The notes beneath the pieces were generated by a model. The model did no database searches. It was given only the letters and a program-made list of their open reading frames with translations, and was not told the origin of the DNA. This document shows positions 50,545 to 60,712 of a stretch of DNA of 64,000 nucleotides, piece after piece. Every line of letters starts with the position of its first letter. The first letter of the stretch is position 1. A program made the position numbers and the translations under genes. Source of the stretch: Pseudomonas sp. Marseille-Q3773 (GTDB lineage Bacteria > Pseudomonadota > Gammaproteobacteria > Pseudomonadales > Pseudomonadaceae); contig NZ_OU745390.1 of NCBI RefSeq assembly GCF_916618955.1, positions 1,612,001 through 1,676,000 of the forward strand. Reading direction: 5' to 3'.

Positions 50545-51207
50545 CTAGTCCAGCTCCAGACTGTAACCCACCCCGTATACAGACCTCAGCGGGTCGTGAC
50601 CGGGCATGACCCCTGAAAGTTTGCGCCGCAGGTTCTTCACGTGACTATCCACGGTCCGGTCTGCGACCACACGATGGTCCTGGTAGATATGATTCATCAA
50701 TTGATCACGTGACAGGACCTGGCCCGGGCGGGCCGCCAGTGCAGCGAGCATGCGAAACTCCACCGGCGTCAGGTCCAGCGCAACACCCTTGTAGCGAGCC
50801 ACGAATGATCGAGCGTCGAGCTCCAGGCCCTGGTTCGGTGACTGCTGCACACTACGGCGCAACACCGCCTTGACACGGGCGACCAGTTCGCGTGGCGAAA
50901 ACGGTTTGCAGATGTAGTCATCGGCCCCTAGCTCCAGGCCCAGCAAGCGATCGATCTCATCGACCCTGGCCGTCATCATGATCAGCGGCATCTGGCTGAA
51001 CCCGCGCAACTCCCGACAGATGTCCAGGCCATCGCGCCCCGGCAACATCAGGTCGAGCAGGATCAGGTCGTACTGCCCCTGGCGAATCGCCGAGATGACC
51101 GCAAGGCCCTCAGCCAGGTGGTCGACAAGGTAGCCGCCAGCGCGCAAGTAATCCCCGACCAGCGCGGCAAGCTTGGGCTCATCTTCAACCAACAATATCT
51201 GGCTCAT
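50545..51207 (-). CDS. baeR: OmpR-family response regulator, BaeR-like
   Basis: A 220-residue regulator. The receiver has VEDEPKLAALVGDYLRAGGY (acidic pair), the phospho-acceptor Asp in ILLDLMLPGRDGLD, and LGLELGADDYICKPFSPRELVARVKAVLRR with the conserved Lys. The winged-helix domain follows (LDLTPVEFRMLAALAARPGQVLSRDQLMNHIY). It matches E. coli BaeR closely in layout. Its ATG overlaps the sensor stop. It faces the RND operon across 150 bp that hold tandem half-sites. Confidence 0.85.
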   Translation of the reverse strand: MSQILLVEDEPKLAALVGDYLRAGGYLVDHLAEGLAVISAIRQGQYDLILLDLMLPGRDGLDICRELRGFSQMPLIMMTARVDEIDRLLGLELGADDYICKPFSPRELVARVKAVLRRSVQQSPNQGLELDARSFVARYKGVALDLTPVEFRMLAALAARPGQVLSRDQLMNHIYQDHRVVADRTVDSHVKNLRRKLSGVMPGHDPLRSVYGVGYSLELD

Positions 51208-52598
51208 GCCTGGTCTCCAGCAACGGGGAGTGTAAGGGTCATTAGCAATCCACCCATGGCCGAAGCCTCGGCCGTCAGCTTGCCGCCGTGAACTTCGGCA
51301 ATGCCACGGCAGATCGCCAAGCCCAGGCCGGTGCCGCCACTGGCACGGTTACGCGAGCGCTCGGCGCGATAGAAGCGCTCGAACAAGCGTGACAGTGACG
51401 CGCTGTCGACGCCAGGTGCGGTGTCTTCACATTGCACCAGCACCTGCCCGCCTTCCTGAAAAGCGCGCAGCACCGTGCAGCCACCAGCATCGGTGTAGCG
51501 CCGGCTGTTTTCCAACAGATTGTGCAGCAACTGCCCAAAACGCGCTTCATCGCCATCCACCCATAGCGGCTGCTCTGGCAATTCCAGGACAAGAGCCAGG
51601 CTGCGCTCGGCAAAACCGGCCTTGAACGCTTCGGCTACCACTGGCAGCAGCACGCACAGGTCGATACGCTCGCGGCGATAAGTCGGACCACCCACTTCGG
51701 CCAACGACAGGTCGAACAGATCATCGACCAGCTTGCTGAGTGCCGCCACCTCACCTTGCAGAGAACGCAAGGCATTACCATCGAGCGGGCGAATCCCGTC
51801 TTCCATGGCTTCGAGCTCCGCCCTCATCACCGACAGCGGCGTGCGCAGTTCGTGGGAAATATCCGCCATGAAATCGCGACGCAGGCGCTCATTGCTGGCC
51901 AAGGTAGCGGCCATGCGATTGAAGTCGCCGGCCAGTTGACCCGCCTCGTCGGCCGAGCGCACCGGCAGCTGAATGGCATAGTCCCCGGCTGCCAGGCGAT
52001 GGGTGGCACTGGCCACTTCACGAATCGGTCGCAGCAGCGCACGGCTCAGCCACCAGGCGATCACACCCGTGGCCAACAAGCAGGCCAGTCCGATCAACAG
52101 GCTCGAACGCAGTTGGTTGAGCTGGAAGCGCCGGTCACCGACACTGGTGACCGATTGCAGAGGTGCCAGGGCCATCCAGCCGACCACCTGCCCCTGATGG
52201 TGGATTGGACGCAGCAGCATGTCGTTGCGGGCCGCCTGGTAGCCGATGATCGGCCGCCGCTCGGCATCGAGCAGCGCAAAGCGTACGAAGGCCCCGGTCA
52301 GGTCCGAGACGGTCAGCAGGCTGGGGTCGAAGGTCTTGTCCGGCTGAGCATCGTCCGGGCGCAGCAGCTCGAACCACTGGTCCTTGTCCCGACGGATGAA
52401 GTCCCAGTTGCCGTAACGCGCATAGGCCTGCTCAACACGCGGCACGATGCGCTCCATGCGCTCCTCTGCCTGCTGGTTGAGGTAGCCGAGAAAGCCGTAT
52501 TTAAGGCTGATATAGGCCGCGAATACCATGCCCAGCACGGCGAAGGCGCAGACTGCGAGCATGGCTAGGAAAAACTTGCGCGAAAGGCTGACTTTCAT
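51204..52598 (-). CDS. baeS: sensor histidine kinase, BaeS-like
   Basis: A 464-residue kinase with two membrane segments (about 9-31 and 160-182), a periplasmic sensor between them (YARYGNWDFIRRDKDQWFELLRP, as in BaeS), a HAMP domain, the H-box FMADISHELRTPLSVMRAELEAMEDG, and N/G boxes in LLENSRRYTD and RFYRAERSRNRASGGTGLGLAIC. BaeS senses envelope-damaging compounds such as indole, flavonoids and tannins, which suits a window full of phenolic catabolism. I chose ATG 52598; upstream in-frame codons do not look coding. Confidence 0.85.
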   Translation of the reverse strand: MKVSLSRKFFLAMLAVCAFAVLGMVFAAYISLKYGFLGYLNQQAEERMERIVPRVEQAYARYGNWDFIRRDKDQWFELLRPDDAQPDKTFDPSLLTVSDLTGAFVRFALLDAERRPIIGYQAARNDMLLRPIHHQGQVVGWMALAPLQSVTSVGDRRFQLNQLRSSLLIGLACLLATGVIAWWLSRALLRPIREVASATHRLAAGDYAIQLPVRSADEAGQLAGDFNRMAATLASNERLRRDFMADISHELRTPLSVMRAELEAMEDGIRPLDGNALRSLQGEVAALSKLVDDLFDLSLAEVGGPTYRRERIDLCVLLPVVAEAFKAGFAERSLALVLELPEQPLWVDGDEARFGQLLHNLLENSRRYTDAGGCTVLRAFQEGGQVLVQCEDTAPGVDSASLSRLFERFYRAERSRNRASGGTGLGLAICRGIAEVHGGKLTAEASAMGGLLMTLTLPVAGDQA

Positions 52599-52677
52599 GG
52601 CACCGCCGGCACATTGGATAGCCGCTATTGAAACGCGCAAGCCAAGGGGGTGCAAGGCACGCAGGCCTAACCTCCAC

Positions 52678-52706
52678 ACTTTCTGCACATTGGCTGCACA
52701 ATTGCC
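52678..52706. promoter_or_regulatory. tandem BaeR-type half-sites
   Basis: ACTTTCTGCACATTGGC (52678-52694) resembles the E. coli BaeR box TTTTTCTCCATDATTGGC. TGCACA recurs 11 bp later (52684 and 52695), the one-turn spacing used by OmpR-family regulators, with ATTGGC and ATTGCC after each copy. The site lies 43-71 bp upstream of the RND operon start. Confidence 0.55.
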
Positions 52707-52748
52707 GAGCATGCTTGGGCCATCGAAATCAATGGCTCGGAGCCCGCG

Positions 52749-53945
52749 ATGCCTACTTTATTCCACTCCTTGATGTTCGCCCGTTCGCCCCTGGCTCGCG
52801 CTCTGCTGCTCGGTGCCGGCCTGCTGGTGTTCGGCGGCTGCCGTGAGGCAGAGACAGCCACCGCACAACCACCCGTTCAGGACGTGGCGGTCTATGAGGT
52901 GACCACTGCCGCCCAGACACTGACCACCACCCTGCCCGGCCGCGCCACCGCGCACCTGGTCGCCGAGATCCGCCCACAGGTGGGCGGCATCATCCAGAAA
53001 CGCCTGTTCAACGAAGGCGACACGGTCAAGGCCGGCCAGGCGCTGTACCAGATCGACCCGCAGACCTACCAGGCCGCCCTGGCCCAGGCCCAGGCGAGCG
53101 TCAGCTCGGCCCGCGCCACGCTCAAGGCTGCCGAGCTCAAGGCCAAACGCGACGCGCAACTGGTGAACATCGATGCCATCAGCGCCGAAAGCAACGAGAG
53201 TGCCCAGGCTGCGCTGCTCGAAGCCCGCGCCAGCCTGCAATCGGCTCTGGCTGCCCAGCACACCGCGCAGATAAACCTCGACTACACGCGCATCACCGCG
53301 CCCATCGACGGCCGCACTGCAACCTCCACGGTGACCCCGGGCGCGCTGGTGACTGCCGAGCAGACCACGGCGCTGACCACCGTGCAGCAACTTGACCCGA
53401 TCTACGTAGACTTCACCCAGCCGAGCAACACGCTGCTGCGCTTCAAGCGCGAACTGGCCGAAGGCAAGCTGGCCAGGAGTGAACAGGCGGATGCCACGCG
53501 CATCAGCCTGGAGCTGGAAGACGGCAGCACCTACGCCCATGCCGGCACGCTGACCTTCAACGGTGTCAGCGTCGACGAAAGCACCGGCAGCGTCACCTTC
53601 CGCGCCGTGGTGCCCAACCCTGACGGCCTGCTGATGCCCGGCATGTACCTCAAAGCCAGATTGCAGGAAGGCGTGCAGAACGATGCCATCCTGGTGCCGC
53701 AACAGGCCGTGAGCCGCGACGAGCGTGGCGACGCCACCGCCCTGGTAGTGGTCGACGGGAAGGTCCAGCAGCGGGAGCTGACCCTGGCCCGTGCGGTGGG
53801 CAACCGCTGGTGGGTCAGCCACGGCCTGGCCGCAGGCGACAAGGTGATCGTCCAGGGCCTGCAAAAGGTCCGCGTCGGTCAGCAGGTGCAGATCCTGGCC
53901 CAAAGCCAGGACAACGCCCTCACCGCCAACAACGACAGCCACTGA
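52749..53945 (+). CDS. RND efflux periplasmic adaptor (MexA/TtgA type)
   Basis: A 398-residue membrane-fusion lipoprotein. The lipobox is LVFGGC with Cys31, followed by the lipoyl half-motifs ([29 protein letters not shown] and [25 protein letters not shown]) around a coiled coil (about 90-165), then beta-barrel and membrane-proximal domains. GGAG precedes the ATG by six bases. It links the inner-membrane pump to the outer-membrane channel. Confidence 0.9.
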   Translation: MPTLFHSLMFARSPLARALLLGAGLLVFGGCREAETATAQPPVQDVAVYEVTTAAQTLTTTLPGRATAHLVAEIRPQVGGIIQKRLFNEGDTVKAGQALYQIDPQTYQAALAQAQASVSSARATLKAAELKAKRDAQLVNIDAISAESNESAQAALLEARASLQSALAAQHTAQINLDYTRITAPIDGRTATSTVTPGALVTAEQTTALTTVQQLDPIYVDFTQPSNTLLRFKRELAEGKLARSEQADATRISLELEDGSTYAHAGTLTFNGVSVDESTGSVTFRAVVPNPDGLLMPGMYLKARLQEGVQNDAILVPQQAVSRDERGDATALVVVDGKVQQRELTLARAVGNRWWVSHGLAAGDKVIVQGLQKVRVGQQVQILAQSQDNALTANNDSH

Positions 53946-53955
53946 GGCCTATGAC

Positions 53956-56900
53956 ATGGCACGTTTCTTCATCGACCGGCCGATTTTCGCCTGGGTCATC
54001 GCGATACTGGTGATGCTCGCCGGCGGCCTGGCCATCTTCAAGCTGCCGCTGGCACAGTACCCCAACATCGCCCCGCCGCAGATCAGCCTGAGCGCCACCT
54101 ACACCGGCGCTTCAGCCAAGACCATGGAGGACTCGGTGACCCAGGTCATCGAGCAGCAGATGACTGGCCTTGACGGGCTAACCTACATGTCCGCCACCAG
54201 CAGTTCGGCAGGCAGCGCAAAGATAACCCTTACCTTCGAAGCCGGCACCGACGTCAATACAGCGCAGATGCAGGTGCAAACCAAGCTGGAGCAAGCCAAG
54301 GCGCGCCTGCCGCAATCGGTTCAGCAGCAAGGTATTGAAATTCACAACTCGGCGAGCGACTTCCTGATCATCGTTTCCTTGGTCTCGGACAACCCGAAGG
54401 TCCACGCAACCGATATCAGCGACTTCATATCCAGCACATTGTATGACCAGATAAGCCGGGTCAGCGGTGTCGGTGAGGTGACCACCCTGGGCTCAAGCTA
54501 CGCCATGCGCATCTGGCTCGACCCGGACAAGCTCAAGCAGTACGCGTTGATGCCCTCAGATGTCAGCAGCGCGCTGGAAGCGCAGAACGTCGATACTTCG
54601 GCCGGCCAATTGGGCGCCCTGCCTGCCCGCGCCGGGCAGCAGCTCAACGCCACGATCAATGCGCGCAGCAAGCTGCAGACCGTCGCGCAGTTTCGTGAGC
54701 TGGTGCTCAAGTACAACAGCACAGGCGCCGTGGTGACCCTGGCCGATGTCGCGCGGGTAGAGCTCGGCAGCGAAAGCTACGATGTGATCGCCGAACACAA
54801 CGGTCAGCCTTCCGGCGGCCTGGCGGTCAGCCTGGCCACCGGAGCCAATGCCCTGGACGTGGCCGAGGCGGTGCAGGCCAAGCTTGCCGAGTTGCAGCAA
54901 TTCTTCCCCAGCAAGCTGCAACTGCGTACCGAGGTGGCCTACAACACTGCGCCGTTCGTGAAGATCTCCATCGAGGAAGTGGTCAAGACACTGTTCGAAG
55001 CCATTGCCCTGGTGGTGCTGATCATGTACCTGTTCATGCAGAACCTGCGCGCCACCTTGATCCCGGCCATCGCCGTACCGGTGGTGTTGCTCGGTACCTT
55101 CGGCGTGCTGGCGATGCTTGGCTATTCGATCAACACCCTGACCATGTTCGGCATGGTGTTGGCCATCGGCTTGTTGGTGGACGACGCCATCGTGGTGGTC
55201 GAGAACGTCGAGCGCATCATGGCCGAAAAAGGCCTGCCACCGCGCGAGGCGACGCGCCAGTCGATGGGCGAGATCAGCGGCGCGCTGGTCGGCATCGCCG
55301 TGGTGCTGTCTGCGGTATTCATCCCCATGGCGTTCTTCGGCGGGTCCACCGGTGTGATTTACCGGCAGTTCTCGGTCACCCTGGTAGCGGCCATGACGCT
55401 GTCGGTGCTGGTGGCCATGACCCTGACCCCGGCCCTGTGCGCCACCCTACTCAAACCGATTACAGCGCACGGCGAAACGCAACGTGGCTTCTTCGGCTGG
55501 TTCAACCGCAGCTTTGAGCGCACTTCGCAACGCTACCAAGGCGGCGTCGCCAAGGTGCTGGCGCGGCCGCTGCGCGGGCTGCTGGTGTACGCCTTGCTGC
55601 TCGGCGGCGTGGCGCTGATGTTCGAGAAACTGCCCACGGCGTTCCTGCCTGAGGAAGACCAAGGCATGCTGATGATGCAAATGACCCTGCCGGTCGGCGG
55701 CACCGACGAGCGCCTGCAAGCGGTCAGCCGTCAGGTCCAGGACTACATGCTGCGTCAACCTGAAGTGGCATCGATGCTTGTCGTACGAGGCCTGGGCAAC
55801 GGCGGTAACGCCCAGAATGCCGGGCGTGGCTTCATCAAACTGAAGGATTGGAGTGAACGCCCGGGTGAGGAGCATAGCGCCGCCGCCGTGGCGCGGCGCG
55901 CCAACATGGCGCTGTCGAAGATCCTTGACGCCAACGTATTCGTCATCGCTCCGCCGGCCATCCAGGGCCTGGGGCAGAGTTCCGGCTTCGACGTGGAACT
56001 GCAGGACCTTGGCGGCCTTGGCCACGCCGAGCTGCTCAAGGCGCGCAACCAGTTCATCGCACTGGCGGCCAAGGACCCCCGGCTGGCCAACGTGCGTGCC
56101 CAAGGCCTGGAGGATACGCCGCAGCTGAACGTCGCCATCGACGATCGCAAGGCCGGCGCCATGGGGGTTGCCGCCAGTGATATCAACGACACGCTGAGCA
56201 CGGTGATGGGAGGCAGCTACGTCAACGATTTCATCGACGCCGGCCGGGTAAAGAAGGTTTACCTGCAAGGCGAGGCAAACAGCCGCATGCTCGATGAGGA
56301 CATCGGGGCCTGGTATGTCCGTAACGACAGCGATGCAATGGTGCCGCTATCGGCCTTCACCAGCACTTCGTGGAGTACCGCCTCGCCTTTGCTGGAGCGC
56401 TACAACGGTTTCGGCGCCTATGAGCTGGTTGGCGAGCCCGCCAGCGGTGTCAGCTCCGGTGACGCCATGACAGCGGTTGAACAGATCATGGCGCAGTTGC
56501 CGGACGGCATAGGCTACGCCTGGACCGGGCAGTCGTACCAGGAGCGTCTGGCCGGCAACCAGGCCCCGCTGCTCTACGCCATCTCGATCCTGTTCGTGTT
56601 CCTGTGCCTGGCAGCCCTGTACGAAAGCTGGTCGGTGCCGTTCGCGGTCATGCTGGTGGTGCCGGTGGGCATCCTGGGTGCGCTGCTGCTGACCGGGCTG
56701 CGCGGGCTGGCCAACGACGTGTACTTCCAGGTCGGCCTGCTGACCACGGTGGGCCTGGCGGCGAAGAACGCGATCCTCATTGTCGAGTTCGCCAAGGAAG
56801 GTTACGAGCGCGGCCAGGATCTGCTCACAGCCACCCTGGAGGCAGTGCGCATCCGCCTGCGTCCAGTGCTGATGACCTCGCTGGCGTTCATCCTCGGCGT

Positions 56901-57087
56901 GCTGCCGCTGGCCCTGAGCAGCGGCGCAGGCGCCGGTGGGCGTCAGGCCATTGGCACCGGTGTCCTCGGAGGGATGCTCACCGCGACCCTGCTCGGCCTG
57001 TTCTTCATCCCGTTGTTTTACGTTCTGGTGCAGCGCTTGGCCGACCGACGCGCCAACACTGTCGATACTGTTGCAGGAGAAGCCTGA
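53956..57087 (+). CDS. RND multidrug efflux pump (AcrB/MexB type)
   Basis: A 1043-residue HAE-1 family pump. It starts [20 protein letters not shown], has the proton-relay Asp pair in [18 protein letters not shown] (TM4), and [16 protein letters not shown] (TM10 Lys). Two large periplasmic loops and 12 membrane segments give the normal AcrB layout. Length and motifs are complete. The pump probably exports drugs, solvents or phenolics under BaeSR control. It overlaps the channel gene (TGATG). Confidence 0.93.
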   Translation: MARFFIDRPIFAWVIAILVMLAGGLAIFKLPLAQYPNIAPPQISLSATYTGASAKTMEDSVTQVIEQQMTGLDGLTYMSATSSSAGSAKITLTFEAGTDVNTAQMQVQTKLEQAKARLPQSVQQQGIEIHNSASDFLIIVSLVSDNPKVHATDISDFISSTLYDQISRVSGVGEVTTLGSSYAMRIWLDPDKLKQYALMPSDVSSALEAQNVDTSAGQLGALPARAGQQLNATINARSKLQTVAQFRELVLKYNSTGAVVTLADVARVELGSESYDVIAEHNGQPSGGLAVSLATGANALDVAEAVQAKLAELQQFFPSKLQLRTEVAYNTAPFVKISIEEVVKTLFEAIALVVLIMYLFMQNLRATLIPAIAVPVVLLGTFGVLAMLGYSINTLTMFGMVLAIGLLVDDAIVVVENVERIMAEKGLPPREATRQSMGEISGALVGIAVVLSAVFIPMAFFGGSTGVIYRQFSVTLVAAMTLSVLVAMTLTPALCATLLKPITAHGETQRGFFGWFNRSFERTSQRYQGGVAKVLARPLRGLLVYALLLGGVALMFEKLPTAFLPEEDQGMLMMQMTLPVGGTDERLQAVSRQVQDYMLRQPEVASMLVVRGLGNGGNAQNAGRGFIKLKDWSERPGEEHSAAAVARRANMALSKILDANVFVIAPPAIQGLGQSSGFDVELQDLGGLGHAELLKARNQFIALAAKDPRLANVRAQGLEDTPQLNVAIDDRKAGAMGVAASDINDTLSTVMGGSYVNDFIDAGRVKKVYLQGEANSRMLDEDIGAWYVRNDSDAMVPLSAFTSTSWSTASPLLERYNGFGAYELVGEPASGVSSGDAMTAVEQIMAQLPDGIGYAWTGQSYQERLAGNQAPLLYAISILFVFLCLAALYESWSVPFAVMLVVPVGILGALLLTGLRGLANDVYFQVGLLTTVGLAAKNAILIVEFAKEGYERGQDLLTATLEAVRIRLRPVLMTSLAFILGVLPLALSSGAGAGGRQAIGTGVLGGMLTATLLGLFFIPLFYVLVQRLADRRANTVDTVAGEA

Positions 57088-58475
57088 TGCGTCTGTCCCC
57101 TCTGTTGCTGGCACTGGCCCTGTCCGGCTGCGTCAACCTGGCCCCTGATTACCAACGCCCCGGGGCACCGGTGGCCGCGCAATGGCCGACCACCACAATC
57201 AACAGCGCCACCCCTGCCGACATCGGCTGGCAATCGTTGTTCATCGACACCCGCCTGCGCGACACCGTCGCCCAGGCCCTGGACAACAACCGTGACCTGC
57301 GGGTGGCGGCGCTGAACGTCGAGTACCAACGTGCACAGTACCGCATCCAGCGCGCCGAGCTGTTCCCGGCGGTGTCTGCCACTGCCGATGGCGCCCGTGA
57401 GCGGGCCCTGTCCAACGGCACTACGGCGATCAGCAGCCAGTACAGCGCCGGTCTGGGCATCAGCAGCTACGAGCTGGACCTGTTCGGTCGTTTGCGAAAT
57501 CTAAAGGACGCTGCCCTGGAGCAGTACCTTTCGCTGGATCAGACGCGCCGCAGCACGCAGCTCAGCTTGGTGGCCGAGGTGGCCACGGCCTGGATGACTC
57601 TGGCTGCGGATCAGCAATTGCTGAAACTGGCCAACGACACCTTCACCAGCCAGCAGAAGACCTACGCCTTGGTACAGCAGAGCCACAGCCTTGGCGGCGA
57701 GTCGGGGGTCAGCCTGGCCCAGGCGCGCAGCACGGTCGAGTCGGCCCGCGCCGACGCAGCCAACTACGCCAGCCAGGTCGAGCAAGACCGCAATGCTTTG
57801 GAACTGTTGGTCGGCCAGCGCCTGGACGACAAGCTGCTGCCTGGCGACAACCCGCTGGATAGCACGCTGTTGGTCAGCGTGCCCGCAGGCTTGCCGTCGG
57901 CCCTGCTGCAACGCCGGCCAGACGTGCTCGCCGCCGAGCACACGCTCAAGGCCGCCAACGCGGATGTCGGCGCGGCGCGCGCTGCGTTCTTTCCAAGCAT
58001 CACCCTGACTGCCAGCGGGGGCAGTGCCAGCAGCGAGCTGGGCGGCCTGTTCAAAGGCGGCAGCGGTGCCTGGAGCTTTGCCCCTTCGATCAACCTGCCA
58101 ATCTTCAATGCAGGCAGCAATCGCGCCAGTCTGGATGCTGCGAAGGTCAGCAGCCAGATCGAAGTGGCAACCTATGAGAAAACGATACAGACCGCGTTCA
58201 GCGAGGTGGCAGACGCCCTGTCAGTTCGGGCCCATATCACTGAAAGGCTCGATGCACAACGCAGCCAGACTGAAGCCACCGATACTGCGTACAAACTCGC
58301 GCTGGCCCTGTACAAGCAGGGCTCGGAGAGTTTCCTCGACGTTCTCGACGCGCAGCGTTCTCTGTATACGGCGCAGCAATCGCTGATCGGTTTGAAACTG
58401 ACCGAGCAGACCAACAGAGTGACCTTGTACAAGTCGCTCGGCGGCGAATGGCAGGCGGCTCCTCCGTCCAGCTGA
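57087..58475 (+). CDS. outer-membrane efflux channel lipoprotein (OprM/TtgC type)
   Basis: A 462-residue TolC-family protein. The lipobox is LALSGC with Cys15, followed by VNLAPDYQRPGAPV. Two repeats of long helices are visible; RRPDVLAAEHTLKAANADVGAARAAFFPSITLTASGG and FLDVLDAQRSLYTAQQSLI are family signatures. It completes the tripartite pump. The start overlaps the pump stop. Confidence 0.92.
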   Translation: MRLSPLLLALALSGCVNLAPDYQRPGAPVAAQWPTTTINSATPADIGWQSLFIDTRLRDTVAQALDNNRDLRVAALNVEYQRAQYRIQRAELFPAVSATADGARERALSNGTTAISSQYSAGLGISSYELDLFGRLRNLKDAALEQYLSLDQTRRSTQLSLVAEVATAWMTLAADQQLLKLANDTFTSQQKTYALVQQSHSLGGESGVSLAQARSTVESARADAANYASQVEQDRNALELLVGQRLDDKLLPGDNPLDSTLLVSVPAGLPSALLQRRPDVLAAEHTLKAANADVGAARAAFFPSITLTASGGSASSELGGLFKGGSGAWSFAPSINLPIFNAGSNRASLDAAKVSSQIEVATYEKTIQTAFSEVADALSVRAHITERLDAQRSQTEATDTAYKLALALYKQGSESFLDVLDAQRSLYTAQQSLIGLKLTEQTNRVTLYKSLGGEWQAAPPSS

Positions 58476-58563
58476 CACCAGCCGGCACGACAGAAGCACC
58501 CGCAGCTCGCTGTTGAAAATGGTTCGCTTGCGGGCCATTTCTCCTCACAGGCGGTAATCGGCT

Positions 58564-59829
58564 TCAGGTAGCACTGGCTTGCGGTAGTTGGATGTGCACT
58601 CGTAACCCGCCGCTCGCCGCAGCCAGTGCTGTGATGCTGCCGCCATGCAGCGCAACGGCCCGCTGGGCAATCGCCAGGCCCAGGCCAAAGCCGTCACCGT
58701 TGCTATCGGTACCACGGTCAAATGGCTCGAAGATACGCTGCAGTCGCTTCGGCTCGACGCCCGGGCCATGGTCGCTGACGCTCACCTGCAAGCATTGCCC
58801 GCCTGGTGCCAGCGCGGCCTTCACCAGCACTTCGGTGCCCGCCGCGGTGTAGCGCACCGCGTTACGGATGATGTTCTCGAACGCCCGGTACAGCAGCTCT
58901 TCATGCCCCCGGGTGACAAATCTGCCCTCGCCGTGAAAGGCCACCTCGCAGCATTTCATCCCGGCTTCAAAACGGGCGTCTTCGACAATCTGCGCCAACA
59001 GCTCGACCACATCGAACGTGACGAAATCGACATCTCCCTGCCTGGACTGGGCGCGGGCCAGGGTCAACAATTGTTCGATCAGGTCATCCATGCGTCGCGA
59101 CTCGCGCTCCACCCGCTCCAGCATGTCGTGGCGGTCCGGTTGCTGTCGCATCAGGCCGATGGCGACATGCATGCGGGCCAACGGCGAGCGCAGTTCGTGG
59201 GATATGTCATGCAGCAGGTTCTGCTGCGCCTGCACCAGCGCCTCGAGCTGCCCGGCCATGCGGTCGCAGTCTTCGGCCAACTCGACGATTTCGTCACGAC
59301 GCTTGCCCAGCCGTGGCTTGACCCGCACATCGAAACGGCCCTGGGCGACCTGGCCCATGGCTTCGCGCAACCAGGCCAGCGGCCGGGTCAGGTACAGGCT
59401 GCACAGGAAGGCGAACAGCGCACTCAGCAGTGTACCGGTCAACAGCGGGCCCATGCCGCGCGGGCGCGACGGCTCGCCGATGGTCGTAGCCACCGAGGCA
59501 CGCAACACCAGGGGGCGACCGTCGCGGTCGCTCAGCGCCTGTTCGAAGCGGGCTACCGGTACAGCATGGCCACCCAGCAACCGGCCATGGCCATCGTATA
59601 GGCCCACCTGCACATCCGGCGGCTGCGGCGATACCGCCAGCACCTGCCGGCCCGCCTGCTCACCGTAGCGCTGTAGCAGCTGCATTTCGTTGGCCAGCAG
59701 CGAGCGCAGCGCCGGGGTATCACCGCGCAGGTCGTTGAGCATGAAGGCGCCCGCGCCCACCAGAAAGGTCAGGGTGTTGGCCAGCCAGAAGGCCAGGAAC
59801 AGCTTGCAGAACAGGCGCCGGCGCATCAT
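58564..59829 (-). CDS. sensor histidine kinase, CpxA-like
   Basis: A 421-residue kinase with two membrane segments (about 8-30 and 128-148), a short periplasmic domain of about 95 residues, a HAMP region (DVRVKPRLGKRRDEIVELAEDCDRMAGQLE), the H-box LLHDISHELRSPLARMHVAI, and ATPase boxes AFENIIRNAVRYT and FGLGLAIAQRAV. The H-box and HAMP are most like CpxA. Its ATG overlaps the regulator stop (two adjacent ATGs are possible starts). No CpxP homologue was seen nearby. Confidence 0.82.
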   Translation of the reverse strand: MMRRRLFCKLFLAFWLANTLTFLVGAGAFMLNDLRGDTPALRSLLANEMQLLQRYGEQAGRQVLAVSPQPPDVQVGLYDGHGRLLGGHAVPVARFEQALSDRDGRPLVLRASVATTIGEPSRPRGMGPLLTGTLLSALFAFLCSLYLTRPLAWLREAMGQVAQGRFDVRVKPRLGKRRDEIVELAEDCDRMAGQLEALVQAQQNLLHDISHELRSPLARMHVAIGLMRQQPDRHDMLERVERESRRMDDLIEQLLTLARAQSRQGDVDFVTFDVVELLAQIVEDARFEAGMKCCEVAFHGEGRFVTRGHEELLYRAFENIIRNAVRYTAAGTEVLVKAALAPGGQCLQVSVSDHGPGVEPKRLQRIFEPFDRGTDSNGDGFGLGLAIAQRAVALHGGSITALAAASGGLRVHIQLPQASAT

Positions 59830-60518
59830 TCGACGATCAGCATATAACCCATGCCCCGCACGCTCTGGATCCAGCTGCTGCCATCGAGGCGTGGCCCGAG
59901 CTTCTGCCGGATGCTACTGATGTGCACATCGATGCGCCGGTCGTACCGGGTCAGCGGCCGCCCCAGGGCATTGAGCGACAGGTCCTGCTTGCTGACCAAC
60001 TGGCCGGCCTGCCGTGCCAGCACCTCGAGCAGGCTGAACTCGGAGCCGGTCAGCTCAAGTGCGGCTGCGCCCCAATGTGCTTCGCGACGGCGGGGCCACA
60101 TCTTCAACGCGCCGCTGCGCACCTGCTCGGGCGCAACGCATTCCCCTATCAGTTGCGGCTGCACACGGCGCAGGATCGCCCGCAGGCGCGCCACCAATTC
60201 GCCAGGGGAACTGGGCTTGGGCACGTAGTCATCGGCCCCCAGTTCCAGCCCGGCGATTCGATCGATGTTGTCGCCACGGGCGGTTAGCAACAGCACCGGT
60301 ACCTGGCTGCGCGCCCGCACCCGGCGCAACACCTCGATGCCGGAAATGCCAGGCAGCATCACATCCAGCACTATCACCTGGTAGTCGCCGGACAAAGCTT
60401 GGACCTCGCCCACCTCGCCAGTGTCCACGGCGGTGGCCTGGAAACCTTCGCGGGCCAGGTACAAAGACAGCATCTCGGTGAGTTCGCGGTCGTCGTCGAC
60501 CAGCAGCACGGGGATCAT
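59826..60518 (-). CDS. OmpR-family response regulator, CpxR-like
   Basis: A 230-residue regulator. The receiver has VLLVDDDRELTEMLSLYLAREGF, the phospho-acceptor Asp in VIVLDVMLPGISGIEVL, and LTARGDNIDRIAGLELGADDYVPKP; the residue after KP is Ser instead of the usual Phe. The winged helix follows (LELTGSEFSLLEVLARQAGQLVSKQDL, RIDVHISSIRQKLG). I chose ATG 60518 (MIPVLLV) over an in-frame start 22 codons upstream. A perfect CpxR box lies 77 bp upstream. Confidence 0.85.
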   Translation of the reverse strand: MIPVLLVDDDRELTEMLSLYLAREGFQATAVDTGEVGEVQALSGDYQVIVLDVMLPGISGIEVLRRVRARSQVPVLLLTARGDNIDRIAGLELGADDYVPKPSSPGELVARLRAILRRVQPQLIGECVAPEQVRSGALKMWPRRREAHWGAAALELTGSEFSLLEVLARQAGQLVSKQDLSLNALGRPLTRYDRRIDVHISSIRQKLGPRLDGSSWIQSVRGMGYMLIVE

Positions 60519-60594
60519 CAGGGCAGTTATCGCAATTGCAGGGATGCTAATGATCGCCTCGCTGGCAAGCACTGTCACCGCCATCCGCTCGGAC

Positions 60595-60609
60595 TTTACA
60601 CATCTTTAC
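60595..60609. promoter_or_regulatory. CpxR box between the CpxR-like and bamA-like genes
   Basis: On the minus strand GTAAA-GATGT-GTAAA is an exact match to the CpxR consensus GTAAA-N5-GTAAA. Both flanking genes diverge from here, so it can serve autoregulation and control of the bamA-like gene. On the plus strand it continues CCTCGCCTAACC, a tail shared with the box at 63.1 kb. Confidence 0.72.
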
Positions 60610-60712
60610 CCTCGCCTAACCGCGCCAAACACAGCCCGCCCGTATCCTCATCGCCCGCAGCATGCGGGTTGCCCGCGCTTGCCCCCTTGAATCCGCTTGT
60701 CTGGAACCCTTG

